Assembly: GCA_022842935.1 (NCBI GenBank)
Contig: JALHOP010000002.1
Span: 310,001-374,000 of the forward strand
Reading direction: 5' to 3'
DNA length: 64,000 bases
Origin: Myxococcota bacterium
Lineage (GTDB): Bacteria > Myxococcota > XYA12-FULL-58-9 > JALHOP01
Shown here piece after piece: positions 17,742-25,212 of the stretch. Numbering within the stretch: the stretch's first letter is position 1; every line of letters starts with the position of its first letter. The notes under the pieces are model-generated. The model was not told where the DNA came from, did no database searches, and saw only the letters and a list, made by a program, of their open reading frames with translations. Both the position numbers and the translations under genes were made by a program.

Positions 17742-19933
17742 GCCCGGTCACCCGCTTTCTCCACTGTATGGAGGGCCGCGATGTCGATGAGCTGAGCTAC
17801 TTCTCCGTCGAGCACGCGCAACACGGTCGGGTCACCATCGGTCTTGCCTCCACCACGAGGCGCCGCCTCGACGATGTCGACGATGCGACCGACACGCACG
17901 CCAACCGTATCGCCGTCGAGCTGATGCACAATGACGGCGACCTTCGAGCCGCTCTCTCCGCCTTGCTCGGCCGGGGCGCCGTCGATGTCGATGAGACGCA
18001 AGATCTCGCCGCGACAAACCACGACCTCACGGCCCGCGACCGTCTTGATCTCGGAGCGGTCGAACTCTTCGAGTCGCCACACGAGATGCAGCGGCACCGC
18101 AACGTGGCCCCGACTTCCCGCGTGAGCAACAACGAAGCGCTCCCGCAAACGTTCGTCACGAACGCCTTCTTTCGCGTCATCTGCGGCGGAGTCTTCCGCG
18201 GGTACCGTCGCCAAACGCCGCGCCAAGGCTGGCACATCAACGATCAGCGCGACTTGCCCGTCACCCATGATGGTCGCCCCCGCGAAGACGGAGAGTCGCT
18301 TGAGCTCCTTGCCAAGCGGCTTGACGACGATCTCTTGCGTGTCGCGAACCTCGTCGACGACCAGCCCGAAGAGGGCATTTTCCGCCTTCAGAACCACGAT
18401 GTTCGTCGCCGGTCGCGGAGCGGCGCGCTCGGGCCTTGGCGCAAGGTCAAGAGTGGCGTCGAGGTACACCAGCGGCAGGACCTCGTCGCGCAACCTGAAG
18501 ACGGGCGCGTCGTGGACCCACTCGACGCGATTTGGCCCATCCGCGCCGCGGACGAGCTCGATCAGGCTAGCCTGAGGTATCGCGAAACGTTCGTCGGCGC
18601 AGCTGACGACCAACGCTGGCACGATAGCGAGCGTCAACGGGATCTTGAGCCGAACAGTGGTGCCCCTGCCGCGCGCGCTAATCAGGTCGACTGTGCCACC
18701 TATGCGCTCGATGTTCGTTTTCACAACATCCATACCAACGCCACGTCCGGAGACATTGCTGACCGTTTTCGCGGTCGAGAAGCCTGGAACGAAGATCATG
18801 GCTATGAGCTCACGCTCGCTCGCCACCCTCGCGCGGTCTGCGTCGATGAGACCGCGTTCCAAAGCTCGCTGGCGAACCGCGTCGACGTCGATGCCAGCGC
18901 CGTCGTCCGCGATTTCGATGTTGACCTGGCCCCCCTCGTGGTAGGCGCGCAAGCGGAGTGACGCGGTGCGGGGCTTTCCCGCCGCAGCGCGCGCGTCTGG
19001 TTTTTCGATGCCATGGTCGACCGCGTTGCGAACGATATGCGTTAGCGGATCTTTGATGGCTTCGATGATGGTTCGGTCGAGCTCGGTCTCGCGCCCCTCG
19101 AGCTCGACACGTACCTGCTTGCCACAGGTGAGTGAGAGATCCCGAACGACACGCGGTAGCTTGTCCCAGATGCTGCCGATGGGCTGCATGCGCGTCTTCA
19201 TGACGCCTTCTTGCAGCTCCGAGGTCACCGCCGACAGACGCTGCGCCGCGCCCACTAGAATCGGGTCCTCGATGACGCTCCCGGCTTGAGCAATCTGATT
19301 GCGCGCGAGGACCAGCTCGCCAACCAGATTCATGAGTCTATCGAGGAGCGAGACATGCACGCGCACTGTGCTTTCTGCGCTGCTCGCGGGTTGAGTGCGC
19401 TCTGGAGGCGTTGGCGTAGCTGGCGGCGACGAGGCTGCTGGTTTCGGCGTCGACGGATTTTGCGCGACCTGCGGGGCGCTGGCCGTGCTCGCTACGACCT
19501 CCGCCGTAGCGACAGCGGCCTCTGGCACCGGCGCGGTCGCTGGTCTGTTGTCCGCGATGGCAAGCAGGCGTTCGCGACATGTGCGAGGGTCCGCATCACC
19601 CTCAGAGCCGGTCGCCTGAATCGACGCCAGAATCTCACGGACTTTGTCGACCATCGCGAGCAGGGCGGAGGTGCGTTCGGGGGTAAGCTCGAGAGCGCCG
19701 TCTCGGATCTTCGACAAGACGTGTTCGCCGGCATGCGTCAGGGTCTCGAGCTTGTTGAACGCCAGAAAGCCTGCCGTGCCCTTGATCGTGTGAATGGTGC
19801 GAAAAACCGAAGCGATACCGTCCCTGTCGGACGGGTTATCCTCGAGTTTCACGAAATCCTGATCGAGACGGTCGAGGTTCTCACGGCTCTCGACGAGGAA
19901 TTCGCGGACCACTTCATCATCGACAGCTGTCAC
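17738..19933 (-). CDS. cheA: Chemotaxis histidine kinase CheA, double CheW domain
   Basis: 731 residues from GTG 19933 with AGGAAG five bases upstream; first gene of the operon. Domains in order: HPt (1-115) with phosphorylated H48 in IHTIKGTAGF; a Pro/Ala-rich linker (about 130-185) where the CheY-binding P2 domain usually lies; dimerisation domain (about 187-250, RLMNLVGELVLARNQ); HATPase with N-box HIVRNAVDHGIE, G1 DDGAGID and G2 GRGVGMDVV; then two consecutive CheW-like domains, the second ending close to the C-terminus. The kinase phosphorylates CheY and CheB. Absence of P2 and duplication of the CheW module are the unusual points. Confidence 0.93.
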   Translation of the reverse strand: MTAVDDEVVREFLVESRENLDRLDQDFVKLEDNPSDRDGIASVFRTIHTIKGTAGFLAFNKLETLTHAGEHVLSKIRDGALELTPERTSALLAMVDKVREILASIQATGSEGDADPRTCRERLLAIADNRPATAPVPEAAVATAEVVASTASAPQVAQNPSTPKPAASSPPATPTPPERTQPASSAESTVRVHVSLLDRLMNLVGELVLARNQIAQAGSVIEDPILVGAAQRLSAVTSELQEGVMKTRMQPIGSIWDKLPRVVRDLSLTCGKQVRVELEGRETELDRTIIEAIKDPLTHIVRNAVDHGIEKPDARAAAGKPRTASLRLRAYHEGGQVNIEIADDGAGIDVDAVRQRALERGLIDADRARVASERELIAMIFVPGFSTAKTVSNVSGRGVGMDVVKTNIERIGGTVDLISARGRGTTVRLKIPLTLAIVPALVVSCADERFAIPQASLIELVRGADGPNRVEWVHDAPVFRLRDEVLPLVYLDATLDLAPRPERAAPRPATNIVVLKAENALFGLVVDEVRDTQEIVVKPLGKELKRLSVFAGATIMGDGQVALIVDVPALARRLATVPAEDSAADDAKEGVRDERLRERFVVAHAGSRGHVAVPLHLVWRLEEFDRSEIKTVAGREVVVCRGEILRLIDIDGAPAEQGGESGSKVAVIVHQLDGDTVGVRVGRIVDIVEAAPRGGGKTDGDPTVLRVLDGEVAQLIDIAALHTVEKAGDRA

Positions 19934-20493
19934 AGTTCTTCCTATCGACGGACATTTGCAAAGCTAGAGCGTTTGCTCAGAACCACGCGACTACACCGAA
20001 GCGCGCTCGGGGCCTCCGAAGTATAGGATCGAGCGTTGGCGGCGCCGCGGCAACCCGCACGCTCGACGGGTCGTTGGCCTGCGCGCCCTCGACGGCTATC
20101 GGCGCTGATAAGGCGGCAACAACAGTCTGCTGAGCGAAAGCGATCCGACCGCTAACGAGGACAACGAACACAAGAAGAAAACCAAGCGGCCGGGTACTGC
20201 GGACAACCATGTACAGATAGCGGCCTTTAGCCTGAAACACTTGAGGCGCCGCACGGTCCGACCCAAAAGGACCCATCGCAAGCACAGACACTGCATCGTT
20301 CCGACACTATCCGCTACAGCGCACCACAGCAAAGGTGGTCACGGGTGGTCAACACACGGCGCAGGTATTGGGTCGCCGCGGCGAGAAGTCGGGCGCGCTC
20401 GTGTAGAGCATCGAGCGAACATCTCCGAGGCTGCTCACCGACGACGAGAAGCGCTGATGAGCTAACGGACCAGAGCGCATCTGATGCTCTATG
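19934..20493. other. Spacer upstream of cheA, with paired repeats
   Basis: A 560-base stretch between the cheA start and the zinc-ribbon gene, with no strong gene. It must hold the promoter of the chemosensory operon, but no convincing sigma-54 or sigma-70 pair stands out. Two exact copies of GGTGGTCA lie at 20334-20341 and 20344-20351, ten bases apart, one helical turn, as for paired activator sites. A TATCCGCTACAGCG element lies at 20308-20321. The only candidate gene is a 77-codon secreted ORF at 19977-20210. Confidence 0.5.
19977..20210 (-). CDS. Possible small secreted protein
   Basis: A 77-codon frame from ATG 20210. Residues 1-27 look like a classical signal peptide (Arg-containing start, hydrophobic LGFLLVFVVLV core, AFA before the likely cleavage site), and the remainder is a Pro/Ala-rich 50-residue tail ending in VVAWF. 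No ribosome-binding site is visible and third-position GC is only moderate, so this may be a chance frame. If real, it lies directly upstream of cheA on the same strand. Confidence 0.3.
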   Translation of the reverse strand: MVVRSTRPLGFLLVFVVLVSGRIAFAQQTVVAALSAPIAVEGAQANDPSSVRVAAAPPTLDPILRRPRARFGVVAWF

Positions 20494-21582
20494 CTAGCTG
20501 CGCTGCGACAAGCCGTAGACCACGAGCGCGAGCATCAGCGCCATGAACACGGCAAACGCGATCTTCCAAGGGCTGTACGGCCTCTCGCCCTGCACCTCGC
20601 CGGTGCCGGCGTTGACCATCACCTGATAGCTCTTGTCGCCGTATTTGTAGGCGAGCATCCACACGGGCAAGAGCACGTGTTTGAAGGTCAGCGCGCTCAT
20701 TTGCGTTTCGATCGAGTGCACACGCTGAACGTCCCCACCAATTCGGTCGCAAACGTCAGCGTGGAGCGCGCGGTCGATGCGCTCCTTGGCGGATACGAAA
20801 CCAGCTTCGAGAGTCTGATCGTACGTCATCGCGTGGTAGCCCGAGAGCGCGTCGGGCGTGAAGGGCACCATCTTGTCGAGCGGCCAGGGCTCGAGCGCGG
20901 TGAGCAGCTTCGTCTTGGTATCGTTAGCGGCGCAGACGAGCACGTCGTCGAAAAATCGCCGAAACGACCCCGCCGCGTGTGACCAGCGCGTCCGCGTCTC
21001 GGTGCGCGCATCTTTGCCACTCCCGACCCGCACCGTGTAGTGGTCGCCGCGCTCTCCGCGATAGCGGTTATCAGTCATGGCGTCGAAGGTCCAATACGGC
21101 AGATAGATGCCGTTGAACTTTCCGGTCACGCCGTAGCGCTTGAACTCGTTTGGGGCAAACCACCGCGATGCCACCCAGGCACGCAGGTTCTCGCTCGCCG
21201 CTTGTTTGGTGACACCGAACGGCAGCACGCCCGAGACGTTGATGCGCTCGATCGCCTCATGGACAGAGGCGTCGACGACCGCGGCGCCACAGAAGGCACA
21301 TTTGTCGCTCGTGCGGCTGGCCTCGAAGACGATGGTCGCCGCGCAACCGTTGCAGGTGAACTCGCGACGGCCCGGAGCGAGCGGCGCTTGTCCGCGCATC
21401 GACGCCAGTTTGTTGAGCATCGCGTTCAGATCGCGCTCGACAATAGGCGCCTCGCTCGTAAAGCCGAGCTCGCGTTTGTGACCACAATGGGGACAAGCGA
21501 GCGCCTGTGCCCCGACATCGAAGGTCAGCTCGGCGCCGCATGCCTCGCAAGGGAAGCGGCGCACATCGGCGGTTGCTTGCAC
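20494..21582 (-). CDS. Double zinc-ribbon membrane-anchored protein
   Basis: 362 residues. Two N-terminal zinc ribbons are visible: C12-x2-C15 with C30-x2-C33, and C77-x2-C80 with C95-x2-C98. A beta-rich middle with many Trp/Tyr follows (about 110-330), and one transmembrane helix at about 340-358 near the C-terminus. Proteins of this kind are often annotated as TFIIB-type zinc-ribbon proteins and commonly sit next to SPFH-domain genes, exactly as here: the gap to the upstream SPFH gene is one base. Probably a membrane-associated partner of that protein; the mechanism is unknown. Confidence 0.75.
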   Translation of the reverse strand: MQATADVRRFPCEACGAELTFDVGAQALACPHCGHKRELGFTSEAPIVERDLNAMLNKLASMRGQAPLAPGRREFTCNGCAATIVFEASRTSDKCAFCGAAVVDASVHEAIERINVSGVLPFGVTKQAASENLRAWVASRWFAPNEFKRYGVTGKFNGIYLPYWTFDAMTDNRYRGERGDHYTVRVGSGKDARTETRTRWSHAAGSFRRFFDDVLVCAANDTKTKLLTALEPWPLDKMVPFTPDALSGYHAMTYDQTLEAGFVSAKERIDRALHADVCDRIGGDVQRVHSIETQMSALTFKHVLLPVWMLAYKYGDKSYQVMVNAGTGEVQGERPYSPWKIAFAVFMALMLALVVYGLSQRS

Positions 21583-21583
21583 G

Positions 21584-22672
21584 CTAGGCCTTCGGTGGCG
21601 GGGGTGGCGGGGGCGCCGCGAACAAGTGCGCGAGTGCCGGCACGGTTCCCGCCGGTACCCAACCGTTCATGCCGTGTGCCCACACGAGCGTCGTTGATGT
21701 GAGCTGCCCCTGTGCAACGGCTTGTGAGAGCTGCGGGCCGGCGAAGGGCCCAACGGTCTGGCCATTGACCGCCAAGTGAAACAGCGTGGCCTGAGGGGGT
21801 GGAGGTGGCGGGGGCATCATCTGTTGCGACAAGGTCGCACCGGCGGCAGCGCCAAGGCCCAGGCCCATGCCGGCCGCCGCGAACCCACCGCCTGGATTGG
21901 CGGCTGCCGCTGGCATCGAGGTCGCGACCTGGTACTGCGTGTAGCGCTGCATGTCGCCGATGACGCCCATACTACTGCGCGTGTCGATGGCCTTCTCGAC
22001 CTCGGGCGGTAGTGAAACGTTGACGATGTTGAGCTGCGGGACATCGAGACCGTATTCGTCATCAATGCGCTCGCAGACGAGCTTTCGAAGATCATCGGAG
22101 AGTTGCTGATAGCGCGCGGCGAGATCGAGGACCGGAATATTCGCTTTGCCGATCGCGTCCGCGAAAGCGGTATTGATGATCGAGCGCATGAGCTCGTTGA
22201 CCTCGTCGGTCTCGAACACCGAATCGGTGCCCACGAGCTCCTTGAGCAGCGCTTTCGGGTCGACGGCACGCAAGCTGTAGGTGCCAAAGGCGCGGATGCG
22301 CACCGGCCCAAAGTCGGCGTCACGCATGATGATGGGGTTTGGCGTTCCCCACTTGAGCTCGGTGACCTGCCGGGTGCTGACGAAGTAGACCTCGGCTTTG
22401 AAGGGACTGTCGAACCCGTATTTCCAGCCCTGCAGAGTCGAGAGGATCGGTAGGTTTTTGGTCTCGAGGGTGTATTGGCCAGGCTCGAAGACGTCGGCGA
22501 GCTTGCCGCGGTCCACGAAGACCGCCAGCTGCCCGGGCCGCACGATAAGCTGCGCACCGTGCTTGATCTGATTGTGGTAGCGCGGGAACCGCCACACCAG
22601 GGTGAAACGCCCGTCATCCACCCATTCGACGATGTCGACGAACTCTGCTTTCAGCTTCTCGAAAATTCCCAT
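21584..22672 (-). CDS. SPFH-domain protein with C-terminal GYF_2 module
   Basis: 362 residues from ATG 22672 (MGIFEKLKAEFVDIVEW); a longer open frame runs upstream through the divergent promoter and into yajQ and is rejected. Residues about 20-260 form an SPFH/Band-7 domain of the virion-core/YdjI-like branch (VRPGQLAVFVDRGKLADVFEPG near 47-68). A Gly/Ala-rich stretch and a run of prolines follow, then a GYF_2-like (DUF4339) domain with VNGQTVGPF and WAHGMNGWVPA, and a second proline run at the end. SPFH proteins form oligomeric membrane scaffolds. It is one base upstream of the zinc-ribbon gene and divergent from yajQ. Confidence 0.85.
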   Translation of the reverse strand: MGIFEKLKAEFVDIVEWVDDGRFTLVWRFPRYHNQIKHGAQLIVRPGQLAVFVDRGKLADVFEPGQYTLETKNLPILSTLQGWKYGFDSPFKAEVYFVSTRQVTELKWGTPNPIIMRDADFGPVRIRAFGTYSLRAVDPKALLKELVGTDSVFETDEVNELMRSIINTAFADAIGKANIPVLDLAARYQQLSDDLRKLVCERIDDEYGLDVPQLNIVNVSLPPEVEKAIDTRSSMGVIGDMQRYTQYQVATSMPAAAANPGGGFAAAGMGLGLGAAAGATLSQQMMPPPPPPPQATLFHLAVNGQTVGPFAGPQLSQAVAQGQLTSTTLVWAHGMNGWVPAGTVPALAHLFAAPPPPPPPKA

Positions 22673-22738
22673 GGCCGGGAGCCTAGCACGACCTAGGGGG
22701 GTTCGCCGCGCCCCATAATTCTGGCATGCAGTGGCGCT

Positions 22739-23245
22739 ATGGCCGGCAACCAATCGTTCGATGTGACCAGCGGCGTCGACATGCAGGAGGTCGACAACGC
22801 CGTGAACAACGCCAACAAAGAGCTCGGGCAGCGCTACGACTTTCGCGGCGTCGACTACAAGCTCGAGCTCAAGCGCGCCGAGAAGGTCATCCAGATCACT
22901 GCGGAAGACGAGTTCAAGCTCAACGCCATTTGGGACGTGCTCGCGGGCAAGGTCGTCAAGCGCAACGTTCCCATCAAGAACTTGAAGCGCGAGGACATCG
23001 AGAAGGCGACGAGCTTCGCCGTCCGTCAAACCATCACGCTGCAACAAGGCGTGCCGATGGAGATCGCCAAGGAGATTGTGAAGTTCATCAAGGAGGCAAA
23101 GCTCAAGAAGGTGCAGGCGCAGATCCAGGGCGACCAGGTGCGCGTCATCTCGCCTTCACGTGACGAGCTGCAGAACGTCATGGCGTTGCTGCGCGGCCAC
23201 GATTTCAAGCTCGAGCTCAAGTTCGAGAACTTCCGGTCGCAGTAG
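22739..23245 (+). CDS. yajQ: YajQ family nucleotide-binding protein
   Basis: 168 residues, close to the 160-165 residue length of the UPF0234/YajQ family. It begins with SFDVTSGVDMQEVDNAVNNA and has the family features RYDFRG, a ferredoxin-like double fold, LAGKVVKRNV and the C-terminal RVISPSRDELQNVMALLR. Family members bind nucleotides or tRNA, and one from Xanthomonas binds cyclic di-GMP and acts with a LysR regulator. The next gene starts on the last base of its stop codon. The family call is strong; the ligand here is unproven. Confidence 0.92.
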   Translation: MAGNQSFDVTSGVDMQEVDNAVNNANKELGQRYDFRGVDYKLELKRAEKVIQITAEDEFKLNAIWDVLAGKVVKRNVPIKNLKREDIEKATSFAVRQTITLQQGVPMEIAKEIVKFIKEAKLKKVQAQIQGDQVRVISPSRDELQNVMALLRGHDFKLELKFENFRSQ

Positions 23246-23589
23246 TGCGAATTCTCATCGGCGCGTTACTCGTTCTCGTGCCAGCTCTCGCAAGCGCGCG
23301 TGACGACGCGTGGACGGGCCCCGACAAGGTGCAGCACTTCGCCGTCGCGGGTGCTCTGGCGGCCGGGACGTACGGGGTCGTCGCCGTTGCCGAGGGCGAT
23401 CTGCAAACACGACTGCTCGGGGGCTTGCTCGTCGCGGGTGGGGCCGCCCTGGGAAAAGAGGCTTTCGACGCAGCGGGTGATGGGGACCCCTCGTTTCGGG
23501 ATCTCGCTTGGGACGGGGCCGGGATCGCGACGGGGCTGCTCACCGCGTTCGCGTTCGACATGTTCGTGCAGTGGGTCAGCGCGCCGTGA
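23245..23589 (+). CDS. Small exported YfiM/DUF2279-like protein
   Basis: 114 residues from GTG 23245, sharing one base with the yajQ stop. Residues 1-19 are a signal peptide (ILIGALLVLVPALASA). The mature part begins with DKVQHFAVAGALAAGTYG, a DK-x2-HF motif typical of YfiM/DUF2279-like small envelope proteins, followed by GKEAFDAAGDGDPSFRDLAWDGAG and a C-terminal hydrophobic helix. No lipobox is seen. Function is unknown; the family assignment is tentative. Confidence 0.7.
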   Translation: MRILIGALLVLVPALASARDDAWTGPDKVQHFAVAGALAAGTYGVVAVAEGDLQTRLLGGLLVAGGAALGKEAFDAAGDGDPSFRDLAWDGAGIATGLLTAFAFDMFVQWVSAP

Positions 23590-23599
23590 ATCTAACGCG

Positions 23600-24382
23600 C
23601 TAGACCTCTTCGAAAGCAGTCTTGACGCGCGCTTCGCCGTACGTGCGCTCGAGCGAACGTACCGTGAAGTGACCGCGCGCGAGCTCTTGGAAGTGGTCCA
23701 TGAAGATCGTGTTGACGGCGGCGCCGCCAACGGCACCGATGGCTGGGAGGGCGGCGGCCAGGGCCTTCTCTGTGACTACGAGGCCGAAGCGCGCCGCGAC
23801 TGCGCTGATGAAGCGTACGACCGCGGGCGCTTCACGGGCAGCGGCGCCACGCGTGAGCAGATGGCGAGCGGCGTCGGAGGTGAGCCGGCCGATGGCAAGG
23901 CGCGTCGCATAGTAGCTCGTGTCGGCGGCATCGTCGCTCGCTTGCGGCCCGCCGAGGGCGAAGACCTGCATACATGCAAGACGTGTCTCGAGGTCGGCGA
24001 GATCTTCGCCCTGATGACGCGCGATCTCGGCGATGGCGCGCAGCATGAGGGTGGTCGAGACTGGCAGCTCGACGATCAGCGCAGGCAAGCCGAACAACCC
24101 TCCGACCCCGCCAGTGAGAGCCGCAAAGGCGAGATTCAGGCGCGCGTTGGTGGGTCGGCCGCTGCCTTCGCCTAGCGTCAAGATCGCGACTTCCAAGGCT
24201 TTTTGGATGGCCTCGCCGGCGGCCTTGTCGATCATGCCGCGGGCCTTCTGGGGCAACATGGCAAGCCCCTTCTCGATGGGGGTGCCAATGAGGTCGGCCA
24301 CACGCGACGCGACGCTCTGGGCAGTCAGCTGGTGCTTGGCGAGCACGAGCCGCTCGCGGTCGGCTGGGGTAAGGTCTGTCAT
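23600..24382 (-). CDS. EcsC family protein
   Basis: 260 residues. The central region has the long amphipathic and hydrophobic helices of the EcsC family (PF12787): GGVGGLFGLPALIVELPVSTTLMLRAIAEIAR at about 90-121, then HQGEDLADLETRLACMQVFALGG. The C-terminal third contains GAVGGAAVNTIFMDHFQELARGHF. Members are membrane-associated and were first noted near an ABC transporter in Bacillus; the biochemical activity is not known. It is convergent with the small exported protein (10 bases apart) and divergent from the 56-residue zinc protein. Confidence 0.85.
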   Translation of the reverse strand: MTDLTPADRERLVLAKHQLTAQSVASRVADLIGTPIEKGLAMLPQKARGMIDKAAGEAIQKALEVAILTLGEGSGRPTNARLNLAFAALTGGVGGLFGLPALIVELPVSTTLMLRAIAEIARHQGEDLADLETRLACMQVFALGGPQASDDAADTSYYATRLAIGRLTSDAARHLLTRGAAAREAPAVVRFISAVAARFGLVVTEKALAAALPAIGAVGGAAVNTIFMDHFQELARGHFTVRSLERTYGEARVKTAFEEV

Positions 24383-24455
24383 GGCTTTCTGGTACTAATA
24401 TGCGCAGAAACGGAGAGGCTGGTAGCCTTCCGTTGCCTTCCAAGGAGCTCGAACC

Positions 24456-24626
24456 GTGGAATGTCAAAAGTGCGGTGAAGAGGTCGAAGAGCTGGTGCGG
24501 GTCAAAGTCGGCAAGAAGACCATGAAGGTCTGCGAGCAATGTGCCGACGTCGTGCGCGAGAGTGAAGAGATCGCGGGCGAGGCCGAAGGCGCCATGAAAG
24601 ACATGATGGGCTACAAGGGTCGTTGA
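24456..24626 (+). CDS. 56-residue zinc-finger-like protein
   Basis: A short gene, easily missed: GTG 24456 with AAGGAG nine bases upstream, stop at 24624-24626. The protein has two CxxC knuckles (C3/C6 and C26/C29) separated by a basic hairpin, VRVKVGKKTMKV, which should bind one zinc. It is followed by an acidic helix (ADVVRESEEIAGEAEGAMK) and a distinctive tail, DMMGYKGR. The acidic second half and the tail suggest protein-protein contact, not DNA binding. It lies divergent from the EcsC gene and 48 bases before the SET-domain gene on the same strand. Confidence 0.8.
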   Translation: MECQKCGEEVEELVRVKVGKKTMKVCEQCADVVRESEEIAGEAEGAMKDMMGYKGR

Positions 24627-24674
24627 TTTTTTCGCTGTACGACCGCAGTCCGACTCGCTACAGAGCGCTTGCAC

Positions 24675-25190
24675 ATGGCTGACGCTAGACGTTCCGCTGA
24701 AGAAGTCGTCCCCCGGGTAAGCTCCAAGGTCGCCCGCGGCGAGAGCCCGGCGCACGGAGCTGGAGCCTTCGCGATAGAGCCGATCGCCAAGGGTGAGCTC
24801 ATCGCCATTTTCACCGGCCGCATCACGCACGCCTCCGAGACCGATTTCGACGACTACCATCTCCAGGTTGGTGAAGAGCACTACCTCGGGCCGTCCGGCG
24901 AGCTCGACGACCTGGTCAACCACTCGTGCGAGCCCAACGCGGGCTTTAGCCCGCAAAGCGCCAACGAGACCCCGATTCTCATCGCCCGACGCGATATCGC
25001 GGCCGGCGAAGAGATCACCATGGACTACAACGCCATCATCGATGAGAGCGGCTGGGAAGGCTTCGCCTGCGGCTGCGGCGCCTCGACGTGCACGGGCATG
25101 GTTCGTAGCTTCCGTGACCTCTCGGACATGAAAAAGCAGGCCTTGAAACCGTGGTTACTGCCGTACTTGCGCGAGAAGTACTTCCGCTAG
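24675..25190 (+). CDS. SET-domain protein-lysine methyltransferase
   Basis: 171 residues from ATG 24675. A compact bacterial SET domain: HGAGAFAIEPIAKGELIAIFTG near 27-48 (SAM-binding strand), NHSCEPNAG at 82-90, GEEITMDY at 111-118 with catalytic Y118, and a post-SET zinc segment C132-x-C134-x4-C139 which together with C85 can hold one zinc. These enzymes transfer methyl groups to lysines of proteins. In bacteria without histones the target is unknown. Nothing but the SET module is present. It follows the small zinc protein and may share its transcript. Confidence 0.85.
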   Translation: MADARRSAEEVVPRVSSKVARGESPAHGAGAFAIEPIAKGELIAIFTGRITHASETDFDDYHLQVGEEHYLGPSGELDDLVNHSCEPNAGFSPQSANETPILIARRDIAAGEEITMDYNAIIDESGWEGFACGCGASTCTGMVRSFRDLSDMKKQALKPWLLPYLREKYFR

Positions 25191-25212
25191 ACTGCTGTAG
25201 CGGACAGCGCTG

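Noticed and set aside
17768-18961. 397-codon open frame on the plus strand
   Set aside because: It is the antisense shadow of cheA; GC-rich codons of one strand often leave long open frames on the other. No ribosome site and no family resemblance.
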